Assembly: GCA_025435555.1 (NCBI GenBank)
Contig: JAIWWG010000007.1
Location: 558,001-622,000 of the forward strand
Reading direction: 5' to 3'
Length of the DNA: 64,000 nt
Origin: Chytriomyces cf. hyalinus JEL632
Taxonomy: Eukaryota; Chytridiomycota; Chytridiomycetes; Chytridiales; Chytriomycetaceae
Below, one piece after another: positions 22,045-33,512 of the stretch; within the stretch, counting starts at the first letter, position 1, and every line of letters begins with the position of its first letter. The notes under the pieces are model-generated. The model saw only the letters and a program-made list of their open reading frames with translations. It was not told the DNA's origin and ran no database searches. The position numbers were made by a program, and so were the translations under genes.

Positions 22045-22389
22045 ATGTCCCAACACCCCATCTCGTCCCTGTTTGTTGTTGGCAGAAGCGAGACTCGTCC
22101 AGGGACTGGCCCAGAGATTCCAACTGCCCCAGTCTACTATCTGCCGCATCCCTGTCACTGCACCAGCAACAAGTGGACTATCCCCGTCTGTCCCACCGGC
22201 CCCCTCTCAGGAGACGATAATGTGCTTGTGGCCGAGGTGGGCAAGCGCATTGGCGAGCTCAGCATTGACGAGCTTGAACGGATAATGGTTCTCCGACACG
22301 AGCGTCGCAAGACGCGGATGCAGGACATTTACGACGAGGCGATTGAGAGTTGGAAGCGGGACTCGGCAAAGTGGCCGAGGCTGGAATGA
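22045..22389 (+). CDS. Small hypothetical protein, paralog of the gene at 19174
   Basis: Single exon, 114 aa, no membrane segment. PVYYLPHPCHC is followed by a linker and a charged helix, EVGKRIGELSIDELERIMVL then RHERRKTRMQDIYDEAIESW. The same order of blocks occurs in the protein at 19174-19539, on the other side of the F-box/LRR gene. Function unknown. Confidence 0.6.
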   Translation: MSQHPISSLFVVGRSETRPGTGPEIPTAPVYYLPHPCHCTSNKWTIPVCPTGPLSGDDNVLVAEVGKRIGELSIDELERIMVLRHERRKTRMQDIYDEAIESWKRDSAKWPRLE

Positions 22390-23090
22390 TGACTGATGGG
22401 GGCATGAGCAGCACTGAGTATCGCAAGCATTGGGTTTTTTGATTGGGATGATGAAAGCGCCAGTCGTCGTCGTTAAAAATAAATTATAATCGTAACCGAG
22501 AAACTGGCTCAGAGGTTGGTGTTGAGCGCATTGTGTTCTCCTGATGGGACCTGCAACAACGGCAAAGAGACTTGACCACGCTGGCTCTGATTCCGCGTCA
22601 ACCTGGTGGGAAGGTTGATCACAACGCGCAAAGCATCTTGAAAACCGGGGACGAGTCAAGAATGTGAGCACAATAAACTCCTGGGTGTGAGCAATGACCC
22701 TCCCTTCCAATGACTTTGAGTTGTGTTCCAATTCATTCATTCTGCGAAAACCTTTGCTGTCCTCAAAAATCTATTCTGGCCAACTTGTCCCAGGCGCTCG
22801 TATTGTTTACGCGAATTTTCGAGCACCTTTGTCGCAGATGTTGCAGTTTATTTGATTTACCCGCACAGAAAGCACGAGCGCCGCGATTGTTTTGCTCGAG
22901 TTGAGCGCGAGGTTTTGTCAGTTCTCCAAAGAGTCGTTCCCGATTCGGCCTCATTATGAAAATCATGATTTAAATAACGCAGTCATGCGGTCCGTTCTTT
23001 GTTTTTTTTGCGTAATTAAATGCTCAATGACTCGCTAGGACTCAGTGACGGTGATCATTGGACAAAATATTTTAGTTTACACACATTAGT
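22390..23090. other. Intergenic, nothing recognised
   Basis: Short open stretches only. It separates the 3' end of the small-protein gene from the 3' end of the PPCDC gene. Confidence 0.4.
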
Positions 23091-23945
23091 TTAAAAAAAA
23101 CTGTCGGGCTGATGTTCTTTCCGTTCTGCTGCAACGCGTTCTGATATGTCAGTTACTTCGGCCATTGCGCCAATCCCTGCGTAAAAAACACTTTGATCAT
23201 TGGATGGAATGCACAATAAAGAAGACCTCGTATTTACCAATATCGCCGCATGCGAGCAATTTCGAAATAGGAGCAATAATCTTGTAGCCCAGTATTCTCG
23301 TAACAGTGTCCAGATGAATTGCCGTCAAAGGATGGTTGTACATGTGCGTGTTCATTGCCGGTGCAAGAAGGACAGGTTTCGACACATCCCACGCACGGAG
23401 AATGCATGTCTGCACAGGTTGACGTGGGAATTCGAAATCGAAAAACAACAAGTTGAAGCGCCTCTCACCAGCAGGTTATCGCAAAGTCCGTTGGCAAGCT
23501 TTCCCAACGTGTTTGCATCCAGCGGTGCGACAACGATCAAGTCTGCCCAGTTTCTCAGATCAATGTGCATAACAGGATCCGTCTTTTTGGACCACGCCTT
23601 TTTTTGTTCCAACATCAACAAAGACAATCATATCGAGAGTAGTTGTTACCTTCCACTCATCCTCTTCCGTCAACACTTCAACACCCAATGGCGTCAACTC
23701 ATTTCGATCAAAGAAATGCAGCGCATGCGCTGTTGCGACAACTTTTATCACCACCTGCTTTGCTCGAGAGTGTGTAAGTTGAGTTCACGATCAAAGGCGA
23801 GGGAGGGTTTGCGCGCACAATCGTTGCTTACAGGAAAGGTGCTTTGCTGTTGCAGCAGTTTGACAAGAGGCACAATCTTGATAGACGCTACTGAGCCTGT
23901 GCATCCAATCAGAATGTTGGTGCATCCAAACAGAATGTCACTCAT
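23091..23945 (-). CDS. PPCDC: Phosphopantothenoylcysteine decarboxylase (PPCDC/HAL3-type flavoprotein)
   Basis: Five exons on the minus strand: 23945-23832, 23754-23650, 23597-23469, 23409-23238 and 23176-23091 (201 aa). The enzyme decarboxylates 4'-phosphopantothenoylcysteine in coenzyme A synthesis. The family landmarks are all present: ILIGCTGSVASIK (FMN-binding loop), VVATAHALHFFD (catalytic His), ADLIVVAPLDANTLGKLANG, the PAMNTHMY substrate motif, and LLACGDIGIGAMAE, formed across the last intron and carrying the essential Cys. The length fits the eukaryotic enzyme. An alternative upstream Met (23972) exists; 23945 was chosen because ILFGCTN lies close to the first beta strand. Confidence 0.93.
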
Positions 23946-24055
23946 TTTATTTAAAAATGGCATAAAGAACACACACCAACATCGCCTGCAGAACGCCCAT
24001 GCGTGCGCAGTTCAAAACTGCTTCTCGTATGACGATGAACGGTAAGCAATATTGT

Positions 24056-25204
24056 TTATTCAGCTGATGAACGGCTTCTCAAGACCTCTGAAAAATAATC
24101 CAACCCATGTTTCTTGTTTGACCCAACCAGCGCATCCATATCTTGTTGGAGTCTTGCCGCACTCTCGGTAACAGAGCACTTCTCTCGCTCCGCAACCTCC
24201 TTTACATGCACATACACTCTCTTCTGCGAGCGGAAAGTCTTTGTCATTTTGTTCACTCGCTTTGCCTGTTCTCGCCAATCCTGTGCTCCTTCTCCATTGA
24301 ATTGCCATCCACTAAGCCCAAGTTCGAATTTGCAGTAACACAAGAGGATCTCGTTCCCACGCGTATATTGAAAGAATGTGTACAGCTTCAGATCCCCACT
24401 TAGAGGTCTGTTGCTCGATCTGCAAGCTCCTTCCAGTGACAAAATCATGTGTGCACTTGGAGTGTCATGGATTGTCACGTTTGATTCCTGATCATGCAGT
24501 GGAATGATTGGCATAGGCGGCGTGGCCAGATCATGTTGCAGGCTAGCTGCGGGACTATGCTGTGGTTGCTGTTGATGTGGAGGAGGTGGTGGTGGGCTCA
24601 ATGCTGTGATCATTTGGATCTCAAGGACAGCCTGCTCAATCGTGTCTGCCTGACTCCTGTGTGCATTTGCCTGAAAGATGTGGTTGCTGCAGAGGCTTTG
24701 AGCAGTAATTGTGTGGCTGCGCTGTAATATGGGCTTCATATAAGTAAACGCATCATATGAACATGTTACATGCACTGTACAACTAACCAGAATGTCATTT
24801 CAAAGTTTAGCATTTTCATCTAGCAGCTTCCTGTTGTTACTGAGTACTCCAAATAAATTTACATCTATTTGTAACTGTTGTTGTGGGACATGTGCAAGGG
24901 CCGAAACTTTCTTATCCAGTGCCACAATTCCCTCCATCACAGTCACATGCTGTCCAACCCCCCCCCTCCCCCCCCCCCCCTCCCCCCCCCCTCATATCGA
25001 ATCCCATCAAGTGCTGAAATGACCTCCGGGACTGCTCTCTCCAGCAGTCCGTAGCAGTCCGTGACTGAAAGGTTCTGGGTCAGGAGTGTCTTTAACTCTG
25101 AGTCATCCTGTTGACTCTCATCCACTCTTTTTTGGAGTTGACCTTGAGAGGGAAGGGTGACTGGATCAGACAAAGGTATGCAAGATAAATTATCAGCTGC
25201 ATGC
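24056..25204 (-). CDS. Coiled-coil protein with a GCR1_C-like C-terminal domain (disrupted or unresolved)
   Basis: The 3' part (24775-24056) is open: Gln/Pro-rich (a run of prolines, HQQQPQ), then YTFFQYTRGNEILLCYCKFE, GLSGWQFNGEGAQDWREQAK and FRSQKRVYVHVKEVAERE. The GLsG...WR...R..vY pattern resembles the GCR1_C DNA-binding domain found in Gcr1 and in Crypton-type transposon proteins; this match is by eye. Upstream pieces on the same strand (25200-25020, VDESQQDDSELKTLLTQNLS; 24950-24800, VTVMEGIVALDKKVSALAHV) are coiled-coil-like. They are separated by a poly-C tract that prevents a continuous frame. It may be a host gene or a transposon relic. Confidence 0.4.
24958..24991. repeat. Poly-C tract
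   Basis: An almost pure C run broken by two T residues, about 34 nt. It sits inside the presumed coiled-coil gene, and its length in the assembly may be unreliable, which could explain the broken frame. Confidence 0.7.
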
Positions 25205-25317
25205 AAGGTGTACCAACAAGATATCATAATCAGAGAGGGCATAAGACCAACATGCAAAATAACCTGTCAATTTGCCTTTAGCAAAGAGGGGGGGTAGGGT
25301 GGAATGGTCTGTATGGA
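25205..25317 (-). pseudogene. Possible Gypsy-type RNase H fragment
   Basis: Read on the minus strand from the 3' end of Helitron A, the frame gives HTDHSTLPPLFAKGKLTGYF then ACWSYALSDYDI. This is close to the Gypsy RNase H pattern TDH..L..LF....LTG..ARW...L..YDF. It is only about 35 residues and is called by pattern memory alone. Confidence 0.3.
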
Positions 25318-25348
25318 CTGGGGGTGCGTACGGTGGTACGCCTGGACC
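25318..25348 (-). repeat. 3' terminal hairpin of Helitron A
   Basis: On the minus strand: GGTCCAGGCGTACCACCGTACG then CACCCCCAG. The 6-bp stem GCGTAC/GTACGC with loop CACC lies 8 nt from the end. B has the same end with two changes in the stem region (GCATACCGCCGTACGC). Confidence 0.75.
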
Positions 25349-27154
25349 TTTTTAGCTTATATACACAAATGATATTATGACATGAAAGTATTTTATTATT
25401 CTAGTAATAAAGAGCCATAGTGTTTCTGCTCATTAGTCCAGGACAGAAAAACAGATCTCATGTGAGACGAAGCGTAAGGTGGCATCTCAACTAAGTCAAT
25501 GAGTCTCAACATTTCTACCACTGTTGATGATGTTGGCTGGAACTTGTTTGCATAAGAAAGAGAGATGCTCCTTGTCATCCTGATACAGTCTAACCTCCTG
25601 ACACGAGAAAATGCCACGTAGAAAGTCTGTGGGTTATAATTTTTTCTATCAAGCATAGAGATCATGATCCAATGCTCCAATGTGATTCCTTGGAGTTTTT
25701 CAGGAGTGCAGGCCATTGCTGGTATAGCTGGGAACTGAGTCAGTGTGGGACTCCACATTTTGCCTGTTGCAGGCATTTTGATGGCAACTGACAATGAGAG
25801 AGGTGGAATGGCAACATAACCAGGGGGGCAGCCAGGTACCAGAACTTTGTTGCAGTTCCTGACTTTGACCCAAAGTAGAAGTGGTGCTGTATCAAACTCT
25901 CTGATAGTGACTCCTCCCACTGATGATGTTTGATATGTTGTGCCATCAGGTTTCACAACTCCTAGGATGAAACAAAGTGTTCCATTTGCAAAGACCTTGA
26001 GGTGCTCAATTTTGGGAATCCTTTTGGTGATCATGATTGGCATCCCTATGTAGAAGTCAAAGATGAGCGGTATCTTGCTTGTTGCATCATCATTGAGGTA
26101 TGAGATACAAGACAACGCATTCCTGTTTTCCTTCTTTTTTGGGGATGCCAGGATTCGATAGCAAGGGAGATCCAATTCCCGGCATGTGTCCATAATGCAT
26201 TTCCTTATAATTGCACATCGCTCTGTGTTCATAGCAGTGGCAATTGGTGCAAAAAAGTCTTCAGCATTGGATGGTTTGGGAGGAGGATTAGCTTGGATTG
26301 CAGAGGCTGTGTGCTTGTTGATGTCTCTGATATCTTGGATGGTAAGTTGACCCCAGTGCATGCGAGATAGCATTGACAGGAAGTGCGGATCATCTTTTTG
26401 ACGCCACACCTAACGTAGCTGATTTCTTTAGAAAGGATACAAAGATACAAAGAAGCAAACTGGGAACTACCTTTGTCAGAAAAGCAACCCAATTCAGATT
26501 GTTCTACAGTTCTCAACCAGATAGGACAAAATGGTTGTCTAGCTGTGCAGTAGATCCAGTGTCAAATATAGGTTGACCTCCAACTAGAAGAAGTTGCAAC
26601 CAGTCTCCACACATCAACAGATGCTTCCCACCCCACATACAAATGCATGGGAGATAGGTCAACAGATGAACTGTTGATGGATGCAAGTGGGATTGAAACA
26701 TCAACAAAGTGATCTGATGAATTTGCAGACAAGACAGACTGCTGATCGGGATATGATGCATGAATAAGTGACAGACTTTTATAAACAAACCGGTGAGAGC
26801 TCTCAAAGAGAGCCCCATCAGTCAGAATCAGGTAGGCGGCCATAGTAGTGCAAACTTCCACTGGTTTGGTCAAGGAGTACAGGAACTTGTTGATGATGCG
26901 AAGAGAACGGTCTTCCTCCATGATGGTATCATTATCAGGGCGGTCCAAGACAGAAGACACATTCTTGCAGTACAGGCCGATCCGCATTATTGCAGATGAC
27001 TCCAAGGATTGGCGCTTGAAAGTATACTTGATAGTGTATGCGGTCGACTTACGAGTGCTAATTATACGGAGGAAGTGAATGAATTTTTGGGATACGAGGA
27101 TGGGATCAGCGGGTGGAAATGGGATGGTAAAGAGGATGGTCAATGCGCTTGTTT

Positions 27155-27290
27155 TATAACCGCCGGTTCCCTTAAGAGAATCCACCAAGTTTTAAAACAC
27201 TGGTTCCCTCACGAGAATCCGCCGTTTTTTAAAACGCGGGTTCCCTTAAAAGAATCTGCCGTTTTTGAAATCGCGGGTTCCCAAAGATGG
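27155..27290. repeat. Palindromic GGCGGATTC minisatellite, copy in A
   Basis: About three to four imperfect units of the type TTTTAAAACGCGGGTTCCC then TTAAAAGAATCCGCCG, each unit near 37 bp. It lies between coding blocks of the Rep gene. The same unit recurs in five or more places in this mobile cluster. Confidence 0.75.
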
Positions 27291-29669
27291 AAGCTTTTCC
27301 TCCAATGTAAAGTTGGCAACTGCCACTATTTGTTTATGAGAGTCTCGGGGAGAAGGTCTTACCTGGAATTCACAAGAAACTGTACATCCATGTTGTCCAT
27401 TGACAAGCGTGCCCAATAGAGATTGCAGAGATTGTAGTATTCAAGTCCAAGCGGGCGAAAGGACTTCATAATGCACGTTTCTGGGTCAAGCGCAGATGGT
27501 TGCAAGTTCGACAGCTTCGGAATCAAGAATCGACAAATTTTGCCGTTTAGTGTTCGCGATGTACATTTAAAGCAACTTGATGTGTGTGTTGCGTGATGGA
27601 ATTGGAACTCCAACAGGTTCATAGCAAACAGGCAGAGATCTGAGGGGGACTGCAAGAAGGAGACTGACGGCGGAGAACAACGAAAATTATCCATTGCTGA
27701 CACTGATATGTCTATGTTGTTGTCGTTTGCATATTTCCGGACACGACTTTGAATGACGTCTTTGTGGGCATACTTTTGATCACAGATGGTGCATTCCGTG
27801 GTGTATGGCACTGAATGTCCAATTTTCGGACGTTGGTAAGCTTCACCTGGAATTGGCATGGCTTGAAGGAATCCAGGGCAGTTTGTGATCGGGAAATTGT
27901 TTATATCTTCTGCGAATGGTGGTCTGGGACTCAGCACACTTTCCACAAATTGAGCATATCTGGATAAAGATGGAAGCAATGAATACAGAAGAATGGCGAT
28001 ATTGATCTTCTTACCAAGTGCAGAAATCTTCATCTGACAGCTTTTCTCAAAATTCTAATGATGTTCGTGGAAGGCCGTACAATGACCCCACCATGTGGAA
28101 ATGAAGGTCGCCTTTCTTTTGAGTTTCCGCTGATGTGGTAAACCAACGCACAACCCCCAAAAATCCGCCTCTGCGAGTTGGCGCCCGGTATTTGAAATTC
28201 CATCCCAAGAAATGTTCAAGAAAAACCATAAGCATTCTTCTTGCATTGTCAGCACATTCATACGAGTTGTTATTGGCGCTTTTTTCACGATCATTTGAAT
28301 TTGGCGTTGAAGATGTTTGTAGCTGGATGTGTTCGCCATTGACTAACTTGCAGTTGATTGCCAGTGCCCATGATCTTGAAGAAGCAGGAGAAACCGTTAT
28401 GAACACGTTTGCTGTTCCAAGACGTCTTTGGATGCCAAATGCAACATGCAAATGAGCTGATCGAGATTCATCTGAGCCAATGAATGCTCGCAAGCCTGGG
28501 ATGATTTTCTTTTTGATGTCAAGCAACCGATTAACAACTTCCAGCGCTTGAGGTGCAGCACTCCTAATGCAATTGCAGTCTTCCAGTATGTGCATATGTT
28601 TGTAGCATATGCGAATATCGTTAGGCGTCCAGGTGCCAGCTTGAAGTGTAGACTTTCGTAAGCTCATGGAAAGGTACTGCTTGGAAAATGCTTCGTTGGT
28701 AGCAATGTAATCGTAAATGATGGCTGTGAATCCCCAATGCTCCTGGAAATTCCCCACGTACAGTTTCAGGCATCTCTTTGCCCAACGCCGTGGTGAGAGT
28801 TGCACGTCTCTATCCATACTTGGCCCTCCAAGGCCAAATGGCATCAAAGTAGGAAAGAACAAAGGAATGTTGGCAAGGTTCCTTGCTTTAGATAAACGCG
28901 AAGCGCGAAAGACCGCGTAATCAGCGCTCCCGTCGTCTTGGGGTTCGGCCTGTGATTGTTCCACAATCGGATTGCCTGCTGAAGAATGCAGGATGTGGGC
29001 GGTAGCTTCCTCAAAGGCAGTATCAGCACATCCAGTATTGTAAGTGGTGTGATTGAGCATTTGAACAAGGCGCTCGTTTACCGGGACTGAGCTTGTGTCA
29101 GTTCGATCAATATGCCCTGTAGAACCAGCCAGTTTGTACAATAGGACCAAATGTAAACATCAGTTTACCTTCACCAAAGTCATAATTTCCAGCAGCTGCT
29201 GGCCTAATTAGATCCGCGTGTTCCTTGTGCCATTTGTTGTGCTTCTCAAAGAATGACAAGAGGTCTCCAGCAAACTTTTGGACAGAGTACCTGGCCTGCA
29301 TCTGAGCAAATTCTTCAGTTGCAAAGGAACCAACAAAAGTTACTCGAAGGTGATCCCAAGGCATTGCTGGTAAATGCCGCAGGACTGGTTGGTCAAACAC
29401 AGATATGTAGTGGTGAGAATTGATGGTTTTTCGGGATGAATTCCCAATCACAGATGACAGATAAATACATGGTTGCATCAAACTGACAACTGATTCAGTT
29501 GTGCGGGAAACATTGACGAATTCAGCTGGAAGGTATCCAATCCAATTTCCGTTTGCAATGGCCTCGGCAGGTTTTTTGGGAGATAGCGATGTAGAATTCT
29601 CTCCTGAAATATGCTATAGAATGGATTAGGGACCATTATGAGATTGGAGGGATGCAGCAGTGATACCAA

Positions 29670-29885
29670 TCCGCCGTTTTTAAATCAGTGGATTCTGTAA
29701 CGGGAGAATAGGATTGACAAGATGGAAAGGATTCCTCCAATTTGAAAAACGGTGGATTCTTTTAAGGGAACCCGCGTTTTAAAAAACGGCGGATTCTTTT
29801 AAGGGAACCCGCGTTTTAAAAAACGGCAGATTCTGATAAGGGAACCCGCGTTTTAAAAAACGGCGGATTCTGTTAAGGGAGAATA
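29670..29885. repeat. Palindromic GGCGGATTC minisatellite inside an intron of Helitron A
   Basis: At least four near-identical units (AAAAAACGGCGGATTC, TTTTAAGGGAACCCGCG) lie within the intron that separates CPECWK from GENSTSLSPKK in the Rep gene. The matching intron of copy C (58662-58865) carries the same array in the opposite orientation, and that of B (53578-53718) a shorter, different version. Confidence 0.8.
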
Positions 29886-30987
29886 GCAGCGGACACTCGC
29901 ATGAAGATAAGGTGAGAAGTAGGTAACAGAATTATTGCTACCTTCCAACATTCCGGGCACATGGCTATTTGCATCATGTCTTTCTGCACTGGTGCGAATA
30001 CTCCCGGAGTTGCTTCATAAAATGTATCGTCCATGTCATTTTTCCAGTGAACAGGATACTGCAAGTTATCGACCTTTACGTAGAATCCACTTCGGCTCAA
30101 CAGCAGTCCACAAAGACGTTCGTCAAATTCCGACACGTCGTACATTTGTACAAGCTTGGCATCCAACGATTTCATCACTTGGTCATCAATTTTAAGGATC
30201 CGCTTTAGATTCTGTTGAAAGTTGCGCAAAAATACAACATTGGTTCACTTGCCAAACACTTCAGAAGGACATGTACTTACAGCAACAAATGGTTCAGCGT
30301 GAACATATGTTAAATTCGATTTAACGTACCCACAGTCACAAACAAGGCAACAATGTTTGGTCATGTTCTGATACGATAGTGATTTTGCGCACTTCAAATA
30401 GAGTTCCTCTTCACGACGCTGACAGCCAAATCGATATTCATTGTCCAGTGTTTCCAATTCCTCCCGGTCATAGACGCATGTTTTGCGGGATTGGCTGTTT
30501 TTCTTTTGATATGCTATTCTATGGGAGGCTGTGTTTCGGGATTGTATCTCTCTTAACGCAGCTGTAGATTGTTTGGCTTGACATGCTTGAACTCGAAGTC
30601 TTGTTGCCGCGCGGAGTTTACTCGGAGACTGTTTACTGACGCGCCCCGGCTTGTGAGGCTTATTAATAGTCCTTGCTAGAGTTCGGTGCACGTCATCTGT
30701 TCCAATATGACCCAAGGTACCAACTGCATGGTCGGGTATTTGAATGTCAGCTGTGTTGTTGGAAAAAGATTATCCCACTGTTGTTATAGAAATTGCCGGC
30801 CTCAGCAGCTGCTAAATTTGGCCTGTTAGGAGGTTGCACTGTTCTGAATAGAGATCGCATATGGTTTAAGAAAGTTTGGAGGACGAAGGTTCTTTATGTG
30901 CAATTCAACAGCAATTTGGGTTAAAAAAACATTCAGATTAAATAAAAAAATTGACAAGCCGCCATCAGTAGTAAAAAAACTCCCAAA

Positions 30988-32928
30988 TCAATCAATTATA
31001 ATAACCCCGTCCTCTTCCCTCACCTCCTTCAGCAGCCGCTTTGACAGAAGCTTATCCAGGAACCGTTGCGGAACCTCGTACGAAGTTCCCTCCCATTGAA
31101 CCGCGCGAGTGTAAATGTCTCTGGGGGGAGCTGAGGTGTCGTCATGGGTCTCGTCGTCGCCTGCATTGGAACCTTCCAAATCCCGGCTTTGTCTTTTCGA
31201 GGCTTTTTTCCTGGACTTCACGACACTGGCAGAGGAGGCAGATTCACCAGTGGAGGGACCGGGCGCCGGAAAGGGGGGAGCGGATTGGCCAGCAGTACCG
31301 GCAGTTCCTGAGGTGTCTTTGGCTTCAAGCTCAGCTTGCTTCAGTTTCTGGGCTTCGAGTGCTTTGGCGGCTTTGGCAATGACCTCGCCTTCGTACTTGG
31401 TGATCAGGGGAGGGTCGTCGCGAAGCAAGAATCGAGTGATCTGTTCTTCAGTCCCCGACTCAACAATTGATTGCCACTGCTCGACAACCTTTTTTCCCTT
31501 TCCGCCAGGTTCCCTTGACTGACATGACCTTGCCTTGCTTTTCCTGGCAGTACTTGGCAAGCCAAAAGAGGAGGAACTCGCTGTTGGTCGACCTCAGCTT
31601 GGCATCTTTCCTGGACCATCCGAACTAGCCGTCACATCTGCTCAAAAACAGGCGGCGCAAAAGTTTGTGAACCGCCCTGCAAAGATTGGGAAAAGTTCAG
31701 AACTTTGACCAATGATAGTAAATAATTGAGAATCTCACTGAGAAGCATCGTTCAGAAGGTACGACAGCCGCAATACCGGGTCTTGGTCACTCTGCAGTTT
31801 TTCAAAGTCAACAATCTGCTTGAAGCAATCAAGCTGAAGGATGTCTGGGAAGCGGTTGAGGTTTGTCTTGAAGGTGGCCAATGCAGTCCTGCTGACAGGT
31901 TTTGGAGGGAACGCCGTGGAGTAGTCCGAACAGTACTGCTTGTCAGCTAAATCCTGCTCTTCCGGAGTCTCAGGCGTTTTGGCAATAAAGGTCCTGTTGC
32001 ACAATTTGTCAGCTGGAGGTGATGAATATTGTAATTTCAACATCTTACCGGTAGAAGAGCTGGGTGATGCAGAACATGGCCGGTCCGTACTCAACTGACA
32101 GCTGAGTTAGCTCGTCACCAGCCTTGTTCAACTGCCGTACAGGTTCCATGACGACCGAGATGAAATTCGGCAGCAAGCCGAGCGATGGGTCAATGTTCTG
32201 CAATCTGCTGGCGTTGAGGATTTGGTAGAAGATGTCAGAGACGGTCTTATTGGGTTCATTGTACAGCCGGTCGATGGTGACGTTCAGGTTCGTGGTCGTC
32301 ATTTTGAGAACTGATCTGTTGGCATTTCCAGCGTTTTAGAAATCGCCGGATTCTGCACCTGCAAAGAAAAGTGAACTTACTCATTCTGCAATCGCCCGCC
32401 AGTAATGGGAGCGGCAAGGGCCGCTTCGTTGTGACTGCTTCCACGATGATTGTCAGGACTGGGCAGAGGTGAAAATCGGTGCCCCTGCCCACTCGGACTA
32501 CCGACAGGTGGACTTCCAACATCCCCTTCCCTTACATCCCCTTCCCTTTGATCAAGCTCCGTTTCACGGTCCGAATCGTCATGCACACTGCTTGACCGAT
32601 CAGAGGATTCATCGCGTGGTTTTCGAATGCGACCTTCTCTGGTAGGAGAGGCGCCTGAATCATAGAAACATTAGCGACAGGGTCATGGGAGACGTATGGC
32701 TCAAAACCGTCAATGATTACCTTTCGAGGAGGTCGTGGACCGTCTTGGAGAAGGTGTTCTCACCCCCTTCTCCCATCCAGGTTCGTTTTCCGTTTCAACG
32801 GAGTTTTCCCGGGTTTGGTTGGAACGTCCCTCTTCGTCATGGGCGGCCGACGACAATGCTCGACTCTCCTTGCGATTGACTGCAATACGACGGCGTTTGG
32901 ATGCAGTAGGAATTTCAGATCGTGTCAT
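30988..32928 (-). pseudogene. Helitron A accessory gene X (broken)
   Basis: Five exons on the minus strand: 32928-32721, 32654-32381, 32315-32049, 31993-31739 and about 31677-30988; the first four junctions are GT-AG and phase-consistent. The start is MTRSEIPTASKRRRIAVNRK, then a Ser/Asp-rich region, then MTTTNLNVTIDRLYNEP and ISVVMEPVRQLNKAGDEL. Exon 4 contains KQYCSDYSTAFPPKPVSR. Exon 5 is Lys-rich and ends RFLDKLLSKRLLKEVREEDG then VIIID. A TAG after RCDG and an extra base near 31505 break exon 5. A close relative lies in B (54823-56771, read through without these lesions) and its last exon in C (56927-57552). I know no family for it. Confidence 0.7.
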
Positions 32929-33069
32929 ATGTTGGATTTGAGAGCAATACCAATATTTGATTGCCCGGCTGATGACGACATGACAATCGTGGATTGTGAA
33001 TTTGAAAATTTGATCAGAGGAGGTGATCATCTTACTACGGAACAATTCAGGGGTGTGGGAAAACAAACG

Positions 33070-33512
33070 TGTGGGAAAGCGGGTCCTTGTCCAATTGGGT
33101 CTTCGCGTCTCTCAAAATCTGATAGGTCCATGTTCCAGTCTGTCTGGTCATGCTACTCAAACAACATTTTGCTGTCGTTGCCATCGGGTGGCTCGCAACT
33201 CCGACTGGTTTAGTGTGACGTCGTTCCCGCATCAATTTGAGCATCAGGCAATCGCCACACCAGGAACAACATCATCCATTGCCTTACAGAGAACGCAGAT
33301 ATTGGTTCGCACCGAAAATTGAAAAGAGGTTTGGCTATGGATGCAATTTTGATTGATGTGGCAAGTGAAGTGGCGTTGCTGTGTAACAATTGGAAGAGAT
33401 GTTTGGAAATAAATTTTTTACAAATTTTCTCTGATTAAAACTCTCACGCATGGGCTTGTTAACCCCACGGTGCTTAAATAGCAACACCATTCCCACCGGA
33501 TTGTTATTCAAA
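33070..33512. other. Spacer between the two divergent genes of Helitron A
   Basis: Separates accessory gene X (minus) and the OB-like gene (plus). Minus-strand reading at 33244-33050 gives a short open stretch (RERRHTKPVGVASHPMATTA) that might be an upstream exon, but I could not connect it. Confidence 0.3.

Larger units (their letters stand above)
25396..30769 (-). pseudogene. Helitron A Rep/helicase gene (broken)
   Basis: Pieces on the minus strand: 30715-30245 (zinc-type KHCCLVCDCGYV); 30229-29880 (ends MCPECWK), then an intron to about 29605; a DUF6570-like segment (AEAIANGNWIGYLPAEFVNV) to about 29110; the Helitron-like N region at 29150-28047 (LFFPTLMPFGLGGP, GTANVFITVSPASSRSW, then AETQKKGDLHFHMVG with the HFH motif of HUH nucleases); 28033-27359 (CTICDQKYAHKDV zinc-like); 27188-26640; and the PIF1-like helicase C-terminal half 26409-25396 (TPEKLQGITLEHWI, YVAFSRVRRLD). 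Lesions include a TGA just after SLEF, and an internal deletion joining PMHLY directly to GGKHLLMCGDW, which removes the Walker A half of the helicase. The copy cannot encode an active transposase. Confidence 0.82.
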
